64,000 bases of DNA from Candidatus Puniceispirillum sp. (GTDB taxonomy: Bacteria > Pseudomonadota > Alphaproteobacteria > Puniceispirillales > Puniceispirillaceae), in contig JAOEVD010000010.1 of the NCBI GenBank assembly GCA_028383305.1, forward strand, positions 1-64,000, read 5' to 3'. The translations under genes and the position numbers were made by a program. The notes under the pieces were generated by a model, which was given only the letters and a program-made list of their open reading frames with translations, was not told the origin of the DNA and searched no databases. This document shows positions 17,638 to 25,965 of this stretch, in pieces (the first letter of the stretch is position 1; every line of letters begins with the position of its first letter).

Positions 17638-18798
17638 CTAGGCACGTTGATTGAACCGTCTGCCAACAAGCGCGGCGGCGATATTGATTTTCTGAATATC
17701 AATTGATCCGCCAGCAATGCCCCATCCCCATGCGTCACGCATTTTCTGTTCCATCGGATATGATTTCGAATAGCCATAGCCACCCATAAGCTGTACGGCG
17801 GCGCTGGCAACCTCGCGGGCAATTTCATTGGCATAGCATTTCGCGATTGAACTATCGGCAATTGACGGCAGTTCCTGTTCGGCATTATTGACCGCGCGGT
17901 AAAGCAACAGCCGCGCCGCATCAAGCTTCATCTTCATCTGTGCAATTTGCAATTGGACAGCCTGAAAATCAATGATTGGCTTGCCAAATTGTTCGCGTTC
18001 TTGAACATAGGCAAGCGCGTAATCAAAGGCAGATTGACCACAAGCAAGGCTCATTGTTGTATTGCCGCAACGCTCAAGATCGAAGGCTTCCATCAATTGT
18101 TTAAAGCCACCCGCTGGAACAATGATATTGTCGGCAGGCACTTCAACATTATCGAAATACATATCGGCGCTTGAAATGCCGCGCCAGCCCATATGTGATT
18201 CCGGTGCACCAAAGCTAAATCCATCCGTACCTTTTTCAACCAGGACCGCGCCAATGCCCTTGGCACCGGGCGCATCGGAAAGGCGGCAATAGACAACATA
18301 GGCATCAGCATGACCGCCGCCTGAACACCAGCGTTTATTGCCGTTCAAAGTGATTTTATCACCATCGCGTTTGCCGGTTGTTTTCAAATCGGTTAGCGCG
18401 GTACCAGCCTGCGGTTCCGACATTGACACGGCAACAACCATTTCACCTGAACAGACTTTGGGAAGGATACGCTGGCGAAGCGCCTCGGGTGCAAAATGCG
18501 CAATGGCCAAAGCTGGACCAAAGCTGGCCTCAAATACCGGAAAGGCCACCGCAACCGAAATTTTTGCCAATTCTTCGAGGATCAGCACTGCCTCAAAATG
18601 CCCAAGGCCAGCGCCGCCATATTCGGTTGGCAGATTAATGCCCATAAAGCCCATTTCGGCAAAGCGTTTGCGAAGCGCCAGTGTTGGCGGTGTATCATTT
18701 TCTTCAATGGCTTTTGCATGGGCTGGCAATTCATCCGCGGCAAAGCGGCGTGCGGTGTCTTGAAGCATTTTCTGTTCAGCGGTAAGCGAAAAATCCAT
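17638..18798 (-). CDS. Acyl-CoA dehydrogenase with isovaleryl-CoA-dehydrogenase-type base position
   Basis: FAD-dependent alpha,beta-dehydrogenation of an acyl-CoA. The 386 residues have the normal three-domain layout with SMSEPQAGTALTDLKT, RWCSGGGHAD and REQFGKPI signatures. At the usual catalytic position (YEGT in medium-chain enzymes) this protein has A362-G363-G364-S365. A glutamate, E242 in FDLERCGN, occupies the place used as base by isovaleryl-CoA dehydrogenases, which suggests a branched or bulky acyl-CoA. The in-frame ATG at 18912 is rejected because the family start MDFSLTAEQ is at 18798. It is divergent from a CoA-transferase. Confidence 0.88.
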   Translation of the reverse strand: MDFSLTAEQKMLQDTARRFAADELPAHAKAIEENDTPPTLALRKRFAEMGFMGINLPTEYGGAGLGHFEAVLILEELAKISVAVAFPVFEASFGPALAIAHFAPEALRQRILPKVCSGEMVVAVSMSEPQAGTALTDLKTTGKRDGDKITLNGNKRWCSGGGHADAYVVYCRLSDAPGAKGIGAVLVEKGTDGFSFGAPESHMGWRGISSADMYFDNVEVPADNIIVPAGGFKQLMEAFDLERCGNTTMSLACGQSAFDYALAYVQEREQFGKPIIDFQAVQLQIAQMKMKLDAARLLLYRAVNNAEQELPSIADSSIAKCYANEIAREVASAAVQLMGGYGYSKSYPMEQKMRDAWGWGIAGGSIDIQKINIAAALVGRRFNQRA

Positions 18799-18823
18799 AA
18801 TATATCCATGTATTTGAGATGAT

Positions 18824-18877
18824 GGCAGGCCGGATAGCACCACCATATTTTGTAAATTAGCTAATGGTAAGCCTGCC
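18824..18877 (-). promoter_or_regulatory. Long hairpin in the leader of the acyl-CoA dehydrogenase gene
   Basis: On the minus strand GGCAGGC TTACCAT (14 continuous bases) pairs with ATGGTGG, a 9-base bulge, then GCCTGCC, 25 bases before the ATG. Two G-U pairs exist only on this strand, so the structure suits the acyl-CoA dehydrogenase leader better than the plus-strand gene. The loop region includes the palindrome ATTAGCTAAT. It could be an RNA control element or a DNA operator. Confidence 0.45.
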
Positions 18878-19009
18878 AATTTTCCCATAGGCTGTAAATT
18901 GAAAATCAGCAAGTTTACGCAATATGGTTAGTTTGAGATGCTTTGCCCACATCGCCCAAAGACGGCAAATCAGCAGATGCCCGTCAATCTGGCCAGCACA
19001 ACAGGATGA

Positions 19010-20248
19010 ATGATGACGAATAACAATACGCCGATGGCGCTTGCCGGCATTAAAGTGCTTGATCTTAGCCGGATTCTGGCTGGCCCCTATGCTGCCCAGA
19101 TGTTTGCCGATCTTGGCGCAGATGTGGTGAAGGTTGAAAACCCCGATGGCGGCGATGACACGCGCAAATGGGGGCCGCCTTTTACCAAAAATGCCGATGG
19201 CAGCCGCGATGATGCTGCCTATTTCAGCGCATGTAACCGGAATAAACGGTCGGTGACGATTGATTTTTCAACCAAAGACGGTGCTGATCTGGTTCGGCAA
19301 TTGGCGGCCAAAGCCGATATTTTGATCGAGAATTTCAAACCTGGTGGATTGCAAAAATACGGTCTTGATTATGCGTCAATCGCCGCCTTTAATCCGGGGA
19401 TCATCTATTGTTCGATCACTGGCTTTGGTCAGACCGGCCCCTATTCGCACCGATCAGGATATGATTTTTTAGTTCAGGGCATGGGCGGGTTGATGAGCAT
19501 TACCGGCCAGCCCGATGGCAGCCTGGGCGGCGGCCCGATGAAGGTGGGGGTTGCGGTCTGTGATTTATTCACCGGAATGTTTGCCGCCAATGCAGCCCTT
19601 GCAGCCTTGGCCTATCGCAGCCGTACCGGCATTGGCCAGCATATTGATTGCGCGCTTCTTGATAGCCAGATTTCGATGCTGGCAAACCAATCGGCAAATT
19701 GGCTGAATGCCGAAACATGCCCTGATCGTATGGGCAACAGCCATCCAAGTGTTGTTCCCTACACTGTTTATGAGGCCAAGGACGGATTTGTGATTATCGC
19801 CTGCGGAAATGACAAGCAATTCATCCGTTTGACAGCGGCGCTTGGGATTCCGGCGCTGGCGGATGATGATGATTTTGCCAGCAACGAAGCCCGCATCAAA
19901 AACCGCGACCGTCTTGATGCGATGCTTAGTGATATCATTGCCAAGCTGGATCGTGTTCAGGTGATCGACAAGCTGGAAACAGCCGGTGTGTCTTGTGGCC
20001 CGATTAATGATATTGCCGAAGTCTTTGCCGACCCACATGTCAAGGCACGCGGCGCGCGCATTGATCAGCAGCGTGACGATGGCAGCCAGATTTCGTCAAC
20101 CGCCTTTGCCGCCAAACTTGGTGTGACACCAGCGCAATATCGCACCGCGCCGCCGCGCCTTGGCCAGCATAATGATCAGGTCATGCAGGAATGGGCGGGT
20201 CTTGGTGCCGATGCGGTTGCAGCATTGCGTGCCGCCAAGGTTATGTGA
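19010..20248 (+). CDS. CaiB/BaiF (class III) CoA-transferase, third copy
   Basis: 412-residue CoA-transferase with KVLDLSRILAGPYAAQMFAD, GADVVKVENP and the probable catalytic Asp in AVCDLFTG. Two ATGs are in tandem at 19010 and 19013; AGGA at 19003-19006 is better spaced for the second. Codon usage matches the host, unlike the two island copies. It is divergent from an acyl-CoA dehydrogenase, so activation of an acid followed by alpha,beta-dehydrogenation is a likely two-step pair. Confidence 0.86.
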   Translation: MMTNNNTPMALAGIKVLDLSRILAGPYAAQMFADLGADVVKVENPDGGDDTRKWGPPFTKNADGSRDDAAYFSACNRNKRSVTIDFSTKDGADLVRQLAAKADILIENFKPGGLQKYGLDYASIAAFNPGIIYCSITGFGQTGPYSHRSGYDFLVQGMGGLMSITGQPDGSLGGGPMKVGVAVCDLFTGMFAANAALAALAYRSRTGIGQHIDCALLDSQISMLANQSANWLNAETCPDRMGNSHPSVVPYTVYEAKDGFVIIACGNDKQFIRLTAALGIPALADDDDFASNEARIKNRDRLDAMLSDIIAKLDRVQVIDKLETAGVSCGPINDIAEVFADPHVKARGARIDQQRDDGSQISSTAFAAKLGVTPAQYRTAPPRLGQHNDQVMQEWAGLGADAVAALRAAKVM

Positions 20249-20264
20249 TCAAAATTGCCAGCCG

Positions 20265-20666
20265 TTATTGCTGTTGGAACCGTTCTTTCATTGATCCAAA
20301 AATTGACCGCAATTTGGGTGAAACTGAACAATCGGCAATCAAGGTGACGATTGGTGCCACATCTTGCGGCGTGTCTTCATAGGTAAAGGCTGGAAAGGCG
20401 CGTGAAACGGCAAGCCTGATTTTGGCATTCTCCGGCAACCGCATGATGGCAACCCCATCGCGAAATTTTGCTGTTCGCCCCTGTTCAGGGGCTTCGGCAA
20501 CAAAGGCGTCATTTGTGACTGTGCAGCGATTATCGAGATAGGCTTTGACTTGAATGATTTTTGGCGGCTCAAACTGGGTGCTAAAGCTTGGCATGACAAA
20601 CCATAATAGGGCAAAAATGCCAGTAATGGTAAGCCCGACAAGGATCAATGACGCAAAGATTTTCAT
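20265..20666 (-). CDS. Hypothetical membrane-anchored protein
   Basis: 133-residue protein I do not recognise. It has one N-terminal membrane segment (FASLILVGLTITGIFALLWF), then a soluble domain of about 105 residues with two cysteines (NRCTV and IADCSV) that may form a disulfide outside the membrane. An in-frame GTG at 20690 exists; the ATG at 20666 follows AAAGG. It sits between a convergent CoA-transferase and the dapA-like gene on the same strand. Confidence 0.6.
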   Translation of the reverse strand: MKIFASLILVGLTITGIFALLWFVMPSFSTQFEPPKIIQVKAYLDNRCTVTNDAFVAEAPEQGRTAKFRDGVAIMRLPENAKIRLAVSRAFPAFTYEDTPQDVAPIVTLIADCSVSPKLRSIFGSMKERFQQQ

Positions 20667-20711
20667 CACGGCACCGCCTTTAAACCGCACAATAGATTAA
20701 TGTGACCAAGG

Positions 20712-21614
20712 CTAAAAATGCATGCCAAATTCACTGGCAAGCCCATTGGCAAGCGCGTCAAGCTTGTCCTTATCCATTGGCCGCATTGGCGCACGAAGAT
20801 TGCCCCAAGCGCTATGGCCGGTTGATCGGGCAAGAAGTGCCTTTTGTGCGGGGATCGGCGCATAATCTTGGAACATCAAGCGCACTGCACAGACCTTTTT
20901 ATGTTTGGTTTCGGCCAATTCCCAATTGCCAGCAAGACATAGCTCAATCACTTCGGCAATATCGGTTCCGTTCAAATTTGCCGTTGCTGAAATGCAGCCG
21001 GGCGCGCCAAGCCGGATGGCTTCGATAATCGGCAATTCGGCCCCCGGATAGACAATCAATCCGTCAATCTCAAGAAGCGCCTTGGTATTGTCCCAAACGC
21101 CCGAACTGTCTTTGATGCCAACAATGGCTTCGGGGAAATCAGCATGCAGCTTTTTCACAAGATCAATCGACAGCCCGACACCCGATACTTGTGGAATATG
21201 ATAAAGATAGATTTTCAGCCTTTGATCATTCATACCAGCAATAAGCTGGGCGTAATAATCATACAGGCCAGCATCGCTCATGCCCTTAAAATAGAAAGGC
21301 GGCAAAACCATAACACCAGCACAGCCAAGCCCGACAGCATGCTGGCAAAGATCAATCGTATCAGGAAGATTACAAAGGCCGGTTCCGGGAATCATCACTG
21401 CCGGATCGATGCCCGCATCGACCAAACCCTCAAGCGCGGCTTTGCGCTCGCTATGACTAACCGACAGCGCCTCGCCGGTTGTTCCAAAAGGGGCAAGCCC
21501 GCTAACGCCAGTGGCAAGAAGGTGTTTGGCAAGATCGTTATACAAAGACTGGTCAAGATTTAGATTGTCGTTAAACGGGGTAAGAAGAGGGGCAATAAGA
21601 CCTTTGATCATCAT
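20712..21614 (-). CDS. Dihydrodipicolinate synthase/N-acetylneuraminate lyase family aldolase
   Basis: 300-residue class I aldolase of the DapA/NanA superfamily. The substrate-carboxylate loop is FGTTGEA near residue 45, the catalytic Tyr is in YLYHIPQ, and the Schiff-base lysine is in VGIKDSSG. These proteins join or split pyruvate and an aldehyde. It is not in a lysine biosynthesis context, so a catabolic aldolase is at least as likely as true dihydrodipicolinate synthase. Confidence 0.8.
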   Translation of the reverse strand: MMIKGLIAPLLTPFNDNLNLDQSLYNDLAKHLLATGVSGLAPFGTTGEALSVSHSERKAALEGLVDAGIDPAVMIPGTGLCNLPDTIDLCQHAVGLGCAGVMVLPPFYFKGMSDAGLYDYYAQLIAGMNDQRLKIYLYHIPQVSGVGLSIDLVKKLHADFPEAIVGIKDSSGVWDNTKALLEIDGLIVYPGAELPIIEAIRLGAPGCISATANLNGTDIAEVIELCLAGNWELAETKHKKVCAVRLMFQDYAPIPAQKALLARSTGHSAWGNLRAPMRPMDKDKLDALANGLASEFGMHF

Positions 21615-22021
21615 CGTGCTTTCTGTCGTGAATTGGCCTGATCAAATGACCGGCCAAAAAGAAAAGAAATAGACCCAAAGGATTTTGCCAGAGGGTTTTA
21701 CCAAGAGATGACTATGACGCTAAATTGCGGCTTTCTCAAGCTGCTAGATTTTGCAAGCTACTCGACCAAGCCAATCAACAGGGGCTGTTTTGCGCCGTGG
21801 TTTTCAGCGGTTTATGATGCGCCCCATCTCTCCCCCCATCTTTTGGGCTTTTGTGAAATTTTTGCAAAATCACAGATGCCGCTTTGCTTTCACGGGTTTC
21901 GGCCGTAAAATCAGGGCAACGTTGTTAGTTGGCTTGCTATCCCCATTTCTAAGCTGTTGATGGCATGGGTCGAACCCAAATCGACCTTCAAACCGAATTT
22001 ACAAGAAAGATATACAGTCCA
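21615..22021. other. Gene-free stretch upstream of pyruvate kinase, with a nested palindrome
   Basis: About 400 bases without a convincing gene between the dapA-like gene and pyk. TTGGCC/GGCCAA (21633-21638, 21652-21657) is an inverted repeat close to the dapA-like start. The palindrome TTTTGCAAAA at 21860-21869 is enclosed by TGTGA (21852) and TCACA (21870), a possible operator for pyk. Short open frames here lack ribosome sites and family features. Confidence 0.4.
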
Positions 22022-23446
22022 ATGAATGTTGAAATTTCTCACCCGCAGCGAGCCACAAAAATTGTTGCTACCCTTGGCGATGTGTCATCAAGCCCTGACA
22101 TGCTTGGCAAATTAATGACTTCTGGCGTAAATGTCTTCCGGTTGAATTTTTCGCATGGCACACGCGAAGAACAGGGTGCGCGCATTGATGCCATTCGGGC
22201 GCTTGAAGCCAAAACCGGAACGCCATGCTGTATACTTGCCGATTTGCAGGGGCCGAAATTCCGCGTTGGTAAAGTTGCCGATGAGACAATCGTCAAAAAT
22301 AGTGATCGCATCACGTTTGATCTGAAAACCGATATGGGCAATGCCAGCATTGTTGGCCTGCCACATGCGGAAATTTTCAAGGCGATGTATCCGGGTGCCA
22401 GATTATTGATGGATGACGGCAAGCTGGTTTTCAAAGTGGTGTCGGTTGATACGCAAAGCTTTGACGCTGAAGTTGTTGTTGGTGGCCCATTGAAAAGCCG
22501 GAAAGGGGTTAATCTTCCCGATATTATTCTCGATACAACACCGCTAACCGAAAAGGATTTGGCCGATCTCGACTATGCGTTGGAAAAAGGGGTTGATTGG
22601 GTGGCCTTGTCATTTGTGCAACGCGCCAGCGATGTGATTGCGGCGCGAACCATCGTTGGCAAACAGGCGGCATTGATGTCAAAAATCGAAAAGCCAGCGG
22701 CGCTGAATGACCTTGATGATATCATTGCTGCATCCGATGGTGTGATGGTGGCACGGGGCGATCTTGGTGTTGAATTGCCGCCCGAGCAAGTGCCGGGCTG
22801 GCAAAAAACCATCATTTCCAGATGCCGCATGGTTGGCAAGCCTGTGGTGGTTGCAACGCAGATGTTGGAATCAATGATCGAAGCACCAACACCAACGCGC
22901 GCCGAAGCATCAGATGTTGCTGGTGCGGTATTTGATGGTGCTGATGCGGTGATGCTGTCTGCCGAAACAGCGGCAGGCCACTATCCGGTAGAATCGGTTG
23001 AATTCATGGCGCGAATTGTCAGCTCTGCCGAGGCGCATATCAAATCAGACTCGGCATCAGGGCCGGGCAAATTGCCAGTTGAACATAGCGTCTATCACGC
23101 GGTTGCAAAAACCAGTGTCGCCCTTGCCGAAACGGTTGAGGCCAAGGCGATGGTTGCGTTTTCGAGTTCGGGCAATACCGCGGTTCGGATTGCGCGTGAA
23201 CGGCCCAGAATTCCGTTTCTGGTGATGACCCCGCATCTGGGTGTTCAGCGCAAATTATGTTTGCTATGGGGAACCCATACCGGTGCCAGCGCTTATAGTG
23301 AAGATTTCGAATCAGCGATTACTGAAGCCATTGGTGAAATTCGAAGCCGTGGCATGGCCAGCACTGGCCAGCAGGTTGTTGTTGTTGCCGGCATGCCATT
23401 TGGCATTGTTGGCACAACAAATTCAATGCGGGTGGTGACGCTTTAG
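22022..23446 (+). CDS. pyk: Pyruvate kinase
   Basis: Final step of glycolysis: phosphoenolpyruvate plus ADP to pyruvate and ATP. The 474 residues match bacterial enzymes. ATKIVATLG opens the barrel, FRLNFSHG follows, the signature is SKIEKPAA with MVARGDLGVELP, and the C-terminal domain has SSSGNTAVRIARERP. An in-frame ATG at 21965 would add 19 residues of unconserved sequence, so the ATG at 22022 is preferred. A weak terminator follows before the next gene. Confidence 0.95.
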   Translation: MNVEISHPQRATKIVATLGDVSSSPDMLGKLMTSGVNVFRLNFSHGTREEQGARIDAIRALEAKTGTPCCILADLQGPKFRVGKVADETIVKNSDRITFDLKTDMGNASIVGLPHAEIFKAMYPGARLLMDDGKLVFKVVSVDTQSFDAEVVVGGPLKSRKGVNLPDIILDTTPLTEKDLADLDYALEKGVDWVALSFVQRASDVIAARTIVGKQAALMSKIEKPAALNDLDDIIAASDGVMVARGDLGVELPPEQVPGWQKTIISRCRMVGKPVVVATQMLESMIEAPTPTRAEASDVAGAVFDGADAVMLSAETAAGHYPVESVEFMARIVSSAEAHIKSDSASGPGKLPVEHSVYHAVAKTSVALAETVEAKAMVAFSSSGNTAVRIARERPRIPFLVMTPHLGVQRKLCLLWGTHTGASAYSEDFESAITEAIGEIRSRGMASTGQQVVVVAGMPFGIVGTTNSMRVVTL

Positions 23447-23494
23447 ACGAAATTCGGTTGCATTTAAATTTACTCTGTCTTTAGGGTATTGCCA

Positions 23495-23517
23495 GCAACC
23501 GGCTGGTTGCAGTTTTG
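23495..23517 (+). terminator. Possible terminator of pyk
   Basis: GCAACC-GGCT-GGTTGC forms a perfect 6-bp hairpin followed by AGTTTT. A competing CCAGC/GCTGG pairing overlaps it, and the T run is short, so termination may be partial. Confidence 0.4.
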
Positions 23518-23550
23518 GTTATCCTGAGCAAAGCCATGGGGAAGATGGAA

Positions 23551-24507
23551 ATGCATTCAGTTGGATTTATTGGACTAGGCAATGTTGGCGGCAAGCTGGC
23601 CGGCAGTTTGCTTCGTAACAAATGTGACGTCATGATTCGCGATCTTGATCGCGATGTTGCCGCGCCGTTTCTGCAAGCTGGCGCAAAATGGGCTGACAGC
23701 CCAAAAGCAATGGCCGAAGCTTGTGACATCATCATCACTTGTTTGCCGTCACCAGCGGCAAGCGCTGCAGTCATGGAAGCCGATGACGGTGTTCTTGCAG
23801 GCCTAAGCGCTGGTAAAATCTGGGCGGAAATGAGCACAACAGATGCTGCCGAAGTTGCGCGTCTTGGCGCGCTTGTCGAAGCCAAAGGCGCCAGCCCGGT
23901 TGATTGTCCGGTATCGGGCGGTTGCCATCGTGCAGCGACAGGTAATATTGCTATTTTCGTCGGATGCGACCGGCCGGTTTTCGAACGGCTATTGCCTGTT
24001 TTGACGATCCTTGGCCGCCGTGTTCTGCATACCGGCCCGCTTGGCACGGCATCGGTGTTGAAAGTGATGACCAATTATCTGGCAACGGCGAATTTGATCA
24101 CGCTTTGCGAGGCGCTTGTGACATCAAAAATGGCTGGGATGGATTTGAAAACCACCTATGAGGCGATCCGCATTTCATCAGGCAATTCCTTTGTTCATGA
24201 AACTGAAAGTCAGGTCATTTTGAATGGCAGCCGCAACATCAATTTCACCATGGATTTGGTGCTAAAGGATATTGGCCTTTTTCAATCGATTGCCGAACAG
24301 CATAATGTGCCGCTTGAAGTCTCGCCACTTTTGATTAAGATTTTCGAGGATGGCCGGGCACGTTTCGGCCCGCGTGAATGGTCGCCGAATATCATTAAAA
24401 GGCTGGAAGAAGCCTGCAATACTGAAATTCTGGCGGCCGGATTTCCGGCAGAAATGACCGATGATGAGCCTGAAGAGCCGGGCTATGAGGTTATCCCAAA
24501 ATCTTAA
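23551..24507 (+). CDS. 3-hydroxyisobutyrate dehydrogenase-family oxidoreductase 2
   Basis: 318-residue beta-hydroxyacid dehydrogenase. GFIGLGNVGGKLAG begins at residue 4, the substrate loop is DCPVSGGCHRAATG, and the catalytic lysine lies in ASVLKVMTNYLAT. Upstream in-frame starts exist at 23515 and 23536, but GGGGAAG is well spaced for the ATG at 23551. The C-terminal 30 residues are acidic and unusual for the family. The stop overlaps the convergent zinc-ribbon gene by 17 bases. The substrate is unknown. Confidence 0.83.
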   Translation: MHSVGFIGLGNVGGKLAGSLLRNKCDVMIRDLDRDVAAPFLQAGAKWADSPKAMAEACDIIITCLPSPAASAAVMEADDGVLAGLSAGKIWAEMSTTDAAEVARLGALVEAKGASPVDCPVSGGCHRAATGNIAIFVGCDRPVFERLLPVLTILGRRVLHTGPLGTASVLKVMTNYLATANLITLCEALVTSKMAGMDLKTTYEAIRISSGNSFVHETESQVILNGSRNINFTMDLVLKDIGLFQSIAEQHNVPLEVSPLLIKIFEDGRARFGPREWSPNIIKRLEEACNTEILAAGFPAEMTDDEPEEPGYEVIPKS

Positions 24508-25033
24508 GCCATTGATCAACAGGCAATTGGCCGGTTTTGCGCGCCCAATAAAGATAAACCGCAAGACAGACCAGAATTAGCAAATAAAGCGGCATCCGGT
24601 TCACGCTAGCGTCGCGCTCTGGCTTGCCGGCATTATCATTGCTGATTGCGGCAACAGGACTTGGCGTCTCTTGCGGTGTGGCTGGTGTTGTTGTGCCTGG
24701 GCTTGTTGCGGCCTGATTTTCTTGATCACCCTGCTGGATTGCGCTGTCACATAAGGGGCAGAATAAATCAATTTTCGCATCACCGGAAAGACGTGTGGGA
24801 ATGGTGATTGCCATTTTGCATGACGGGCAATCTACAATTTTCATCTCGGCTGGTCGGGCAGGTTTAGTGCCAGTGGGGCAGTTATGCTCAAGACCGAATT
24901 GTGCGTTACATTGATGACAGGTAATGGCAACGGCTTTGTTGGCGGCCAGCGCCGTATCAACCTCGCTTTGTGACAAAAGGCAAAGGCTGTCACAATGCGG
25001 ACAATGGTTCATGATGCTGTCATTATGTGTCAT
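24491..25033 (-). CDS. Zinc-ribbon membrane protein of unknown function
   Basis: 180-residue protein with four CxxC pairs, CPHC, CHQC, CPSC and CPLC, arranged as two zinc ribbons over residues 11-95. A low-complexity Thr/Pro/Gln linker (about 105-135) and one C-terminal membrane helix (LYLLILVCLAVYLYW) ending near the C-terminus follow. It starts with a strong GGAGGAG ribosome site. It looks like a tail-anchored zinc-ribbon protein; I do not recognise a named family. Its leader contains an unusual structured element at 25051-25125. Confidence 0.7.
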   Translation of the reverse strand: MTHNDSIMNHCPHCDSLCLLSQSEVDTALAANKAVAITCHQCNAQFGLEHNCPTGTKPARPAEMKIVDCPSCKMAITIPTRLSGDAKIDLFCPLCDSAIQQGDQENQAATSPGTTTPATPQETPSPVAAISNDNAGKPERDASVNRMPLYLLILVCLAVYLYWARKTGQLPVDQWLKILG

Positions 25034-25050
25034 TGTTTCTCCTCCGCCTT

Positions 25051-25125
25051 AGACCCCTGATCGGCGTGAATGCCTTAATCACCGCTTTCATACCATATCC
25101 TTTCTACGGTACTGTTTAGGGGTCT
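25051..25125 (-). ncRNA. Candidate structured 5' leader RNA (three-way junction) of the zinc-ribbon gene
   Basis: On the minus strand AGACCCCT and AGGGGTCT, eight perfect pairs about 60 bases apart, enclose two smaller stems: G-TACC with GGTA-T, and GC-g-GTGA with TCAC-GC. The element ends ten bases before the GGAGGAG ribosome site. No U run follows, so it is not a normal terminator of the upstream TPR gene. It resembles a riboswitch or attenuator layout but matches no class I know. Confidence 0.45.
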
Positions 25126-25195
25126 GCTATGGCAACACATGAATCATGCTAACAAACAATTGGGTGCGGATCACTAGGCAAATGAAATCGCTTTA

Positions 25196-25795
25196 TTAGA
25201 TGCCGCGGCCATTTAATTTTTGTCCAAGCTTGTCAATGATAATTTCGATATTCGGTAAAAACGGGTTGATGCGTTGGGCGGCGCGATAGGCCTGTAAGGC
25301 ACCCTGAAGATCGCCTGCGCGAACCTTGATCATGCCAAGCCCCGACAGCGCGCCAAAATGGCGTGGTTCTAATTTGATCACTTGCAGAATATCATTTGCC
25401 GATCCGGCATCATCACCGTGAAAAAACCGAACCGTGGCGCGTTTGTTCCAGGCTTCGGCAAAGGCAGGTTTGCGCGCAATGATAGCGCTGAACATGGCTT
25501 CGGCGTCATCAAGCTGGCCAGCATTCATCATTTTGATAGCCCTATCCATTTGGCGATTGATTGCCTGATCATCTGGATAGCGCGTCCAGATAGCCCAGAT
25601 TTCGCGTTCAAGGCTGGCAGCACCGGCATTTGATAGGCTTGTTTGCAATGAGGCAAATAGCTTGTCCAGCTTTGGATCATTTTGGTCGGCATTGGCGGGC
25701 GCATAAGCAAGCAAAAGCATAGCTGTTGCCAGAAATATGATGATTTTTGACCCAATCGACTTGGGGCTGGTCATTTTGGTTTGTTGATCCCTCAT
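25196..25795 (-). CDS. Exported tetratricopeptide-repeat protein
   Basis: 199 residues with a signal peptide (hydrophobic IIIFLATAMLLLAY, cleavage near ANA-DQ). Three TPR-like helical repeats follow, seen in AMFSAIIARKPAFAEAWNKRA, the GSANDILQVIKLEP segment and GALQAYRAAQRINPF. It is a periplasmic scaffold-type protein; the partner is unknown. The start may be the first ATG or the one 21 bases downstream. It is 162 bases upstream of the zinc-ribbon gene on the same strand. Confidence 0.78.
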   Translation of the reverse strand: MRDQQTKMTSPKSIGSKIIIFLATAMLLLAYAPANADQNDPKLDKLFASLQTSLSNAGAASLEREIWAIWTRYPDDQAINRQMDRAIKMMNAGQLDDAEAMFSAIIARKPAFAEAWNKRATVRFFHGDDAGSANDILQVIKLEPRHFGALSGLGMIKVRAGDLQGALQAYRAAQRINPFLPNIEIIIDKLGQKLNGRGI

Positions 25796-25965
25796 CCTTA
25801 AAGACTATCGCCTCACCATGCGCTTGCCAAGTGATGACATTTCATGCCGTCCTGGCCAGATTGCGATTTTGCGGCAAATCCTAATTGAGATAAAATTAAG
25901 CAAATAGCCTTTAGAGATTTGCTGGGTTTTGTTCACGCTTTGCATGATTTTGTGGGGAATATGTT

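Noticed and set aside
19010-20248. DddD-type DMSP CoA-transferase/lyase
   Set aside because: DddD is about twice as long with two fused CoA-transferase domains; this and the two island copies are single-domain proteins.
21852-21874. CRP site from TGTGA...TCACA
   Set aside because: Spacing is 13 bases instead of six and no CRP-type regulator is near; kept only as a generic dyad.
21708-21908. Small open frames upstream of pyk
   Set aside because: No ribosome sites, several overlapping frames of similar length, and no recognisable motif.
25051-25125. Signal recognition particle RNA or terminator of the TPR gene
   Set aside because: The conserved SRP RNA apical loop sequence is missing, and no T run follows the stem.
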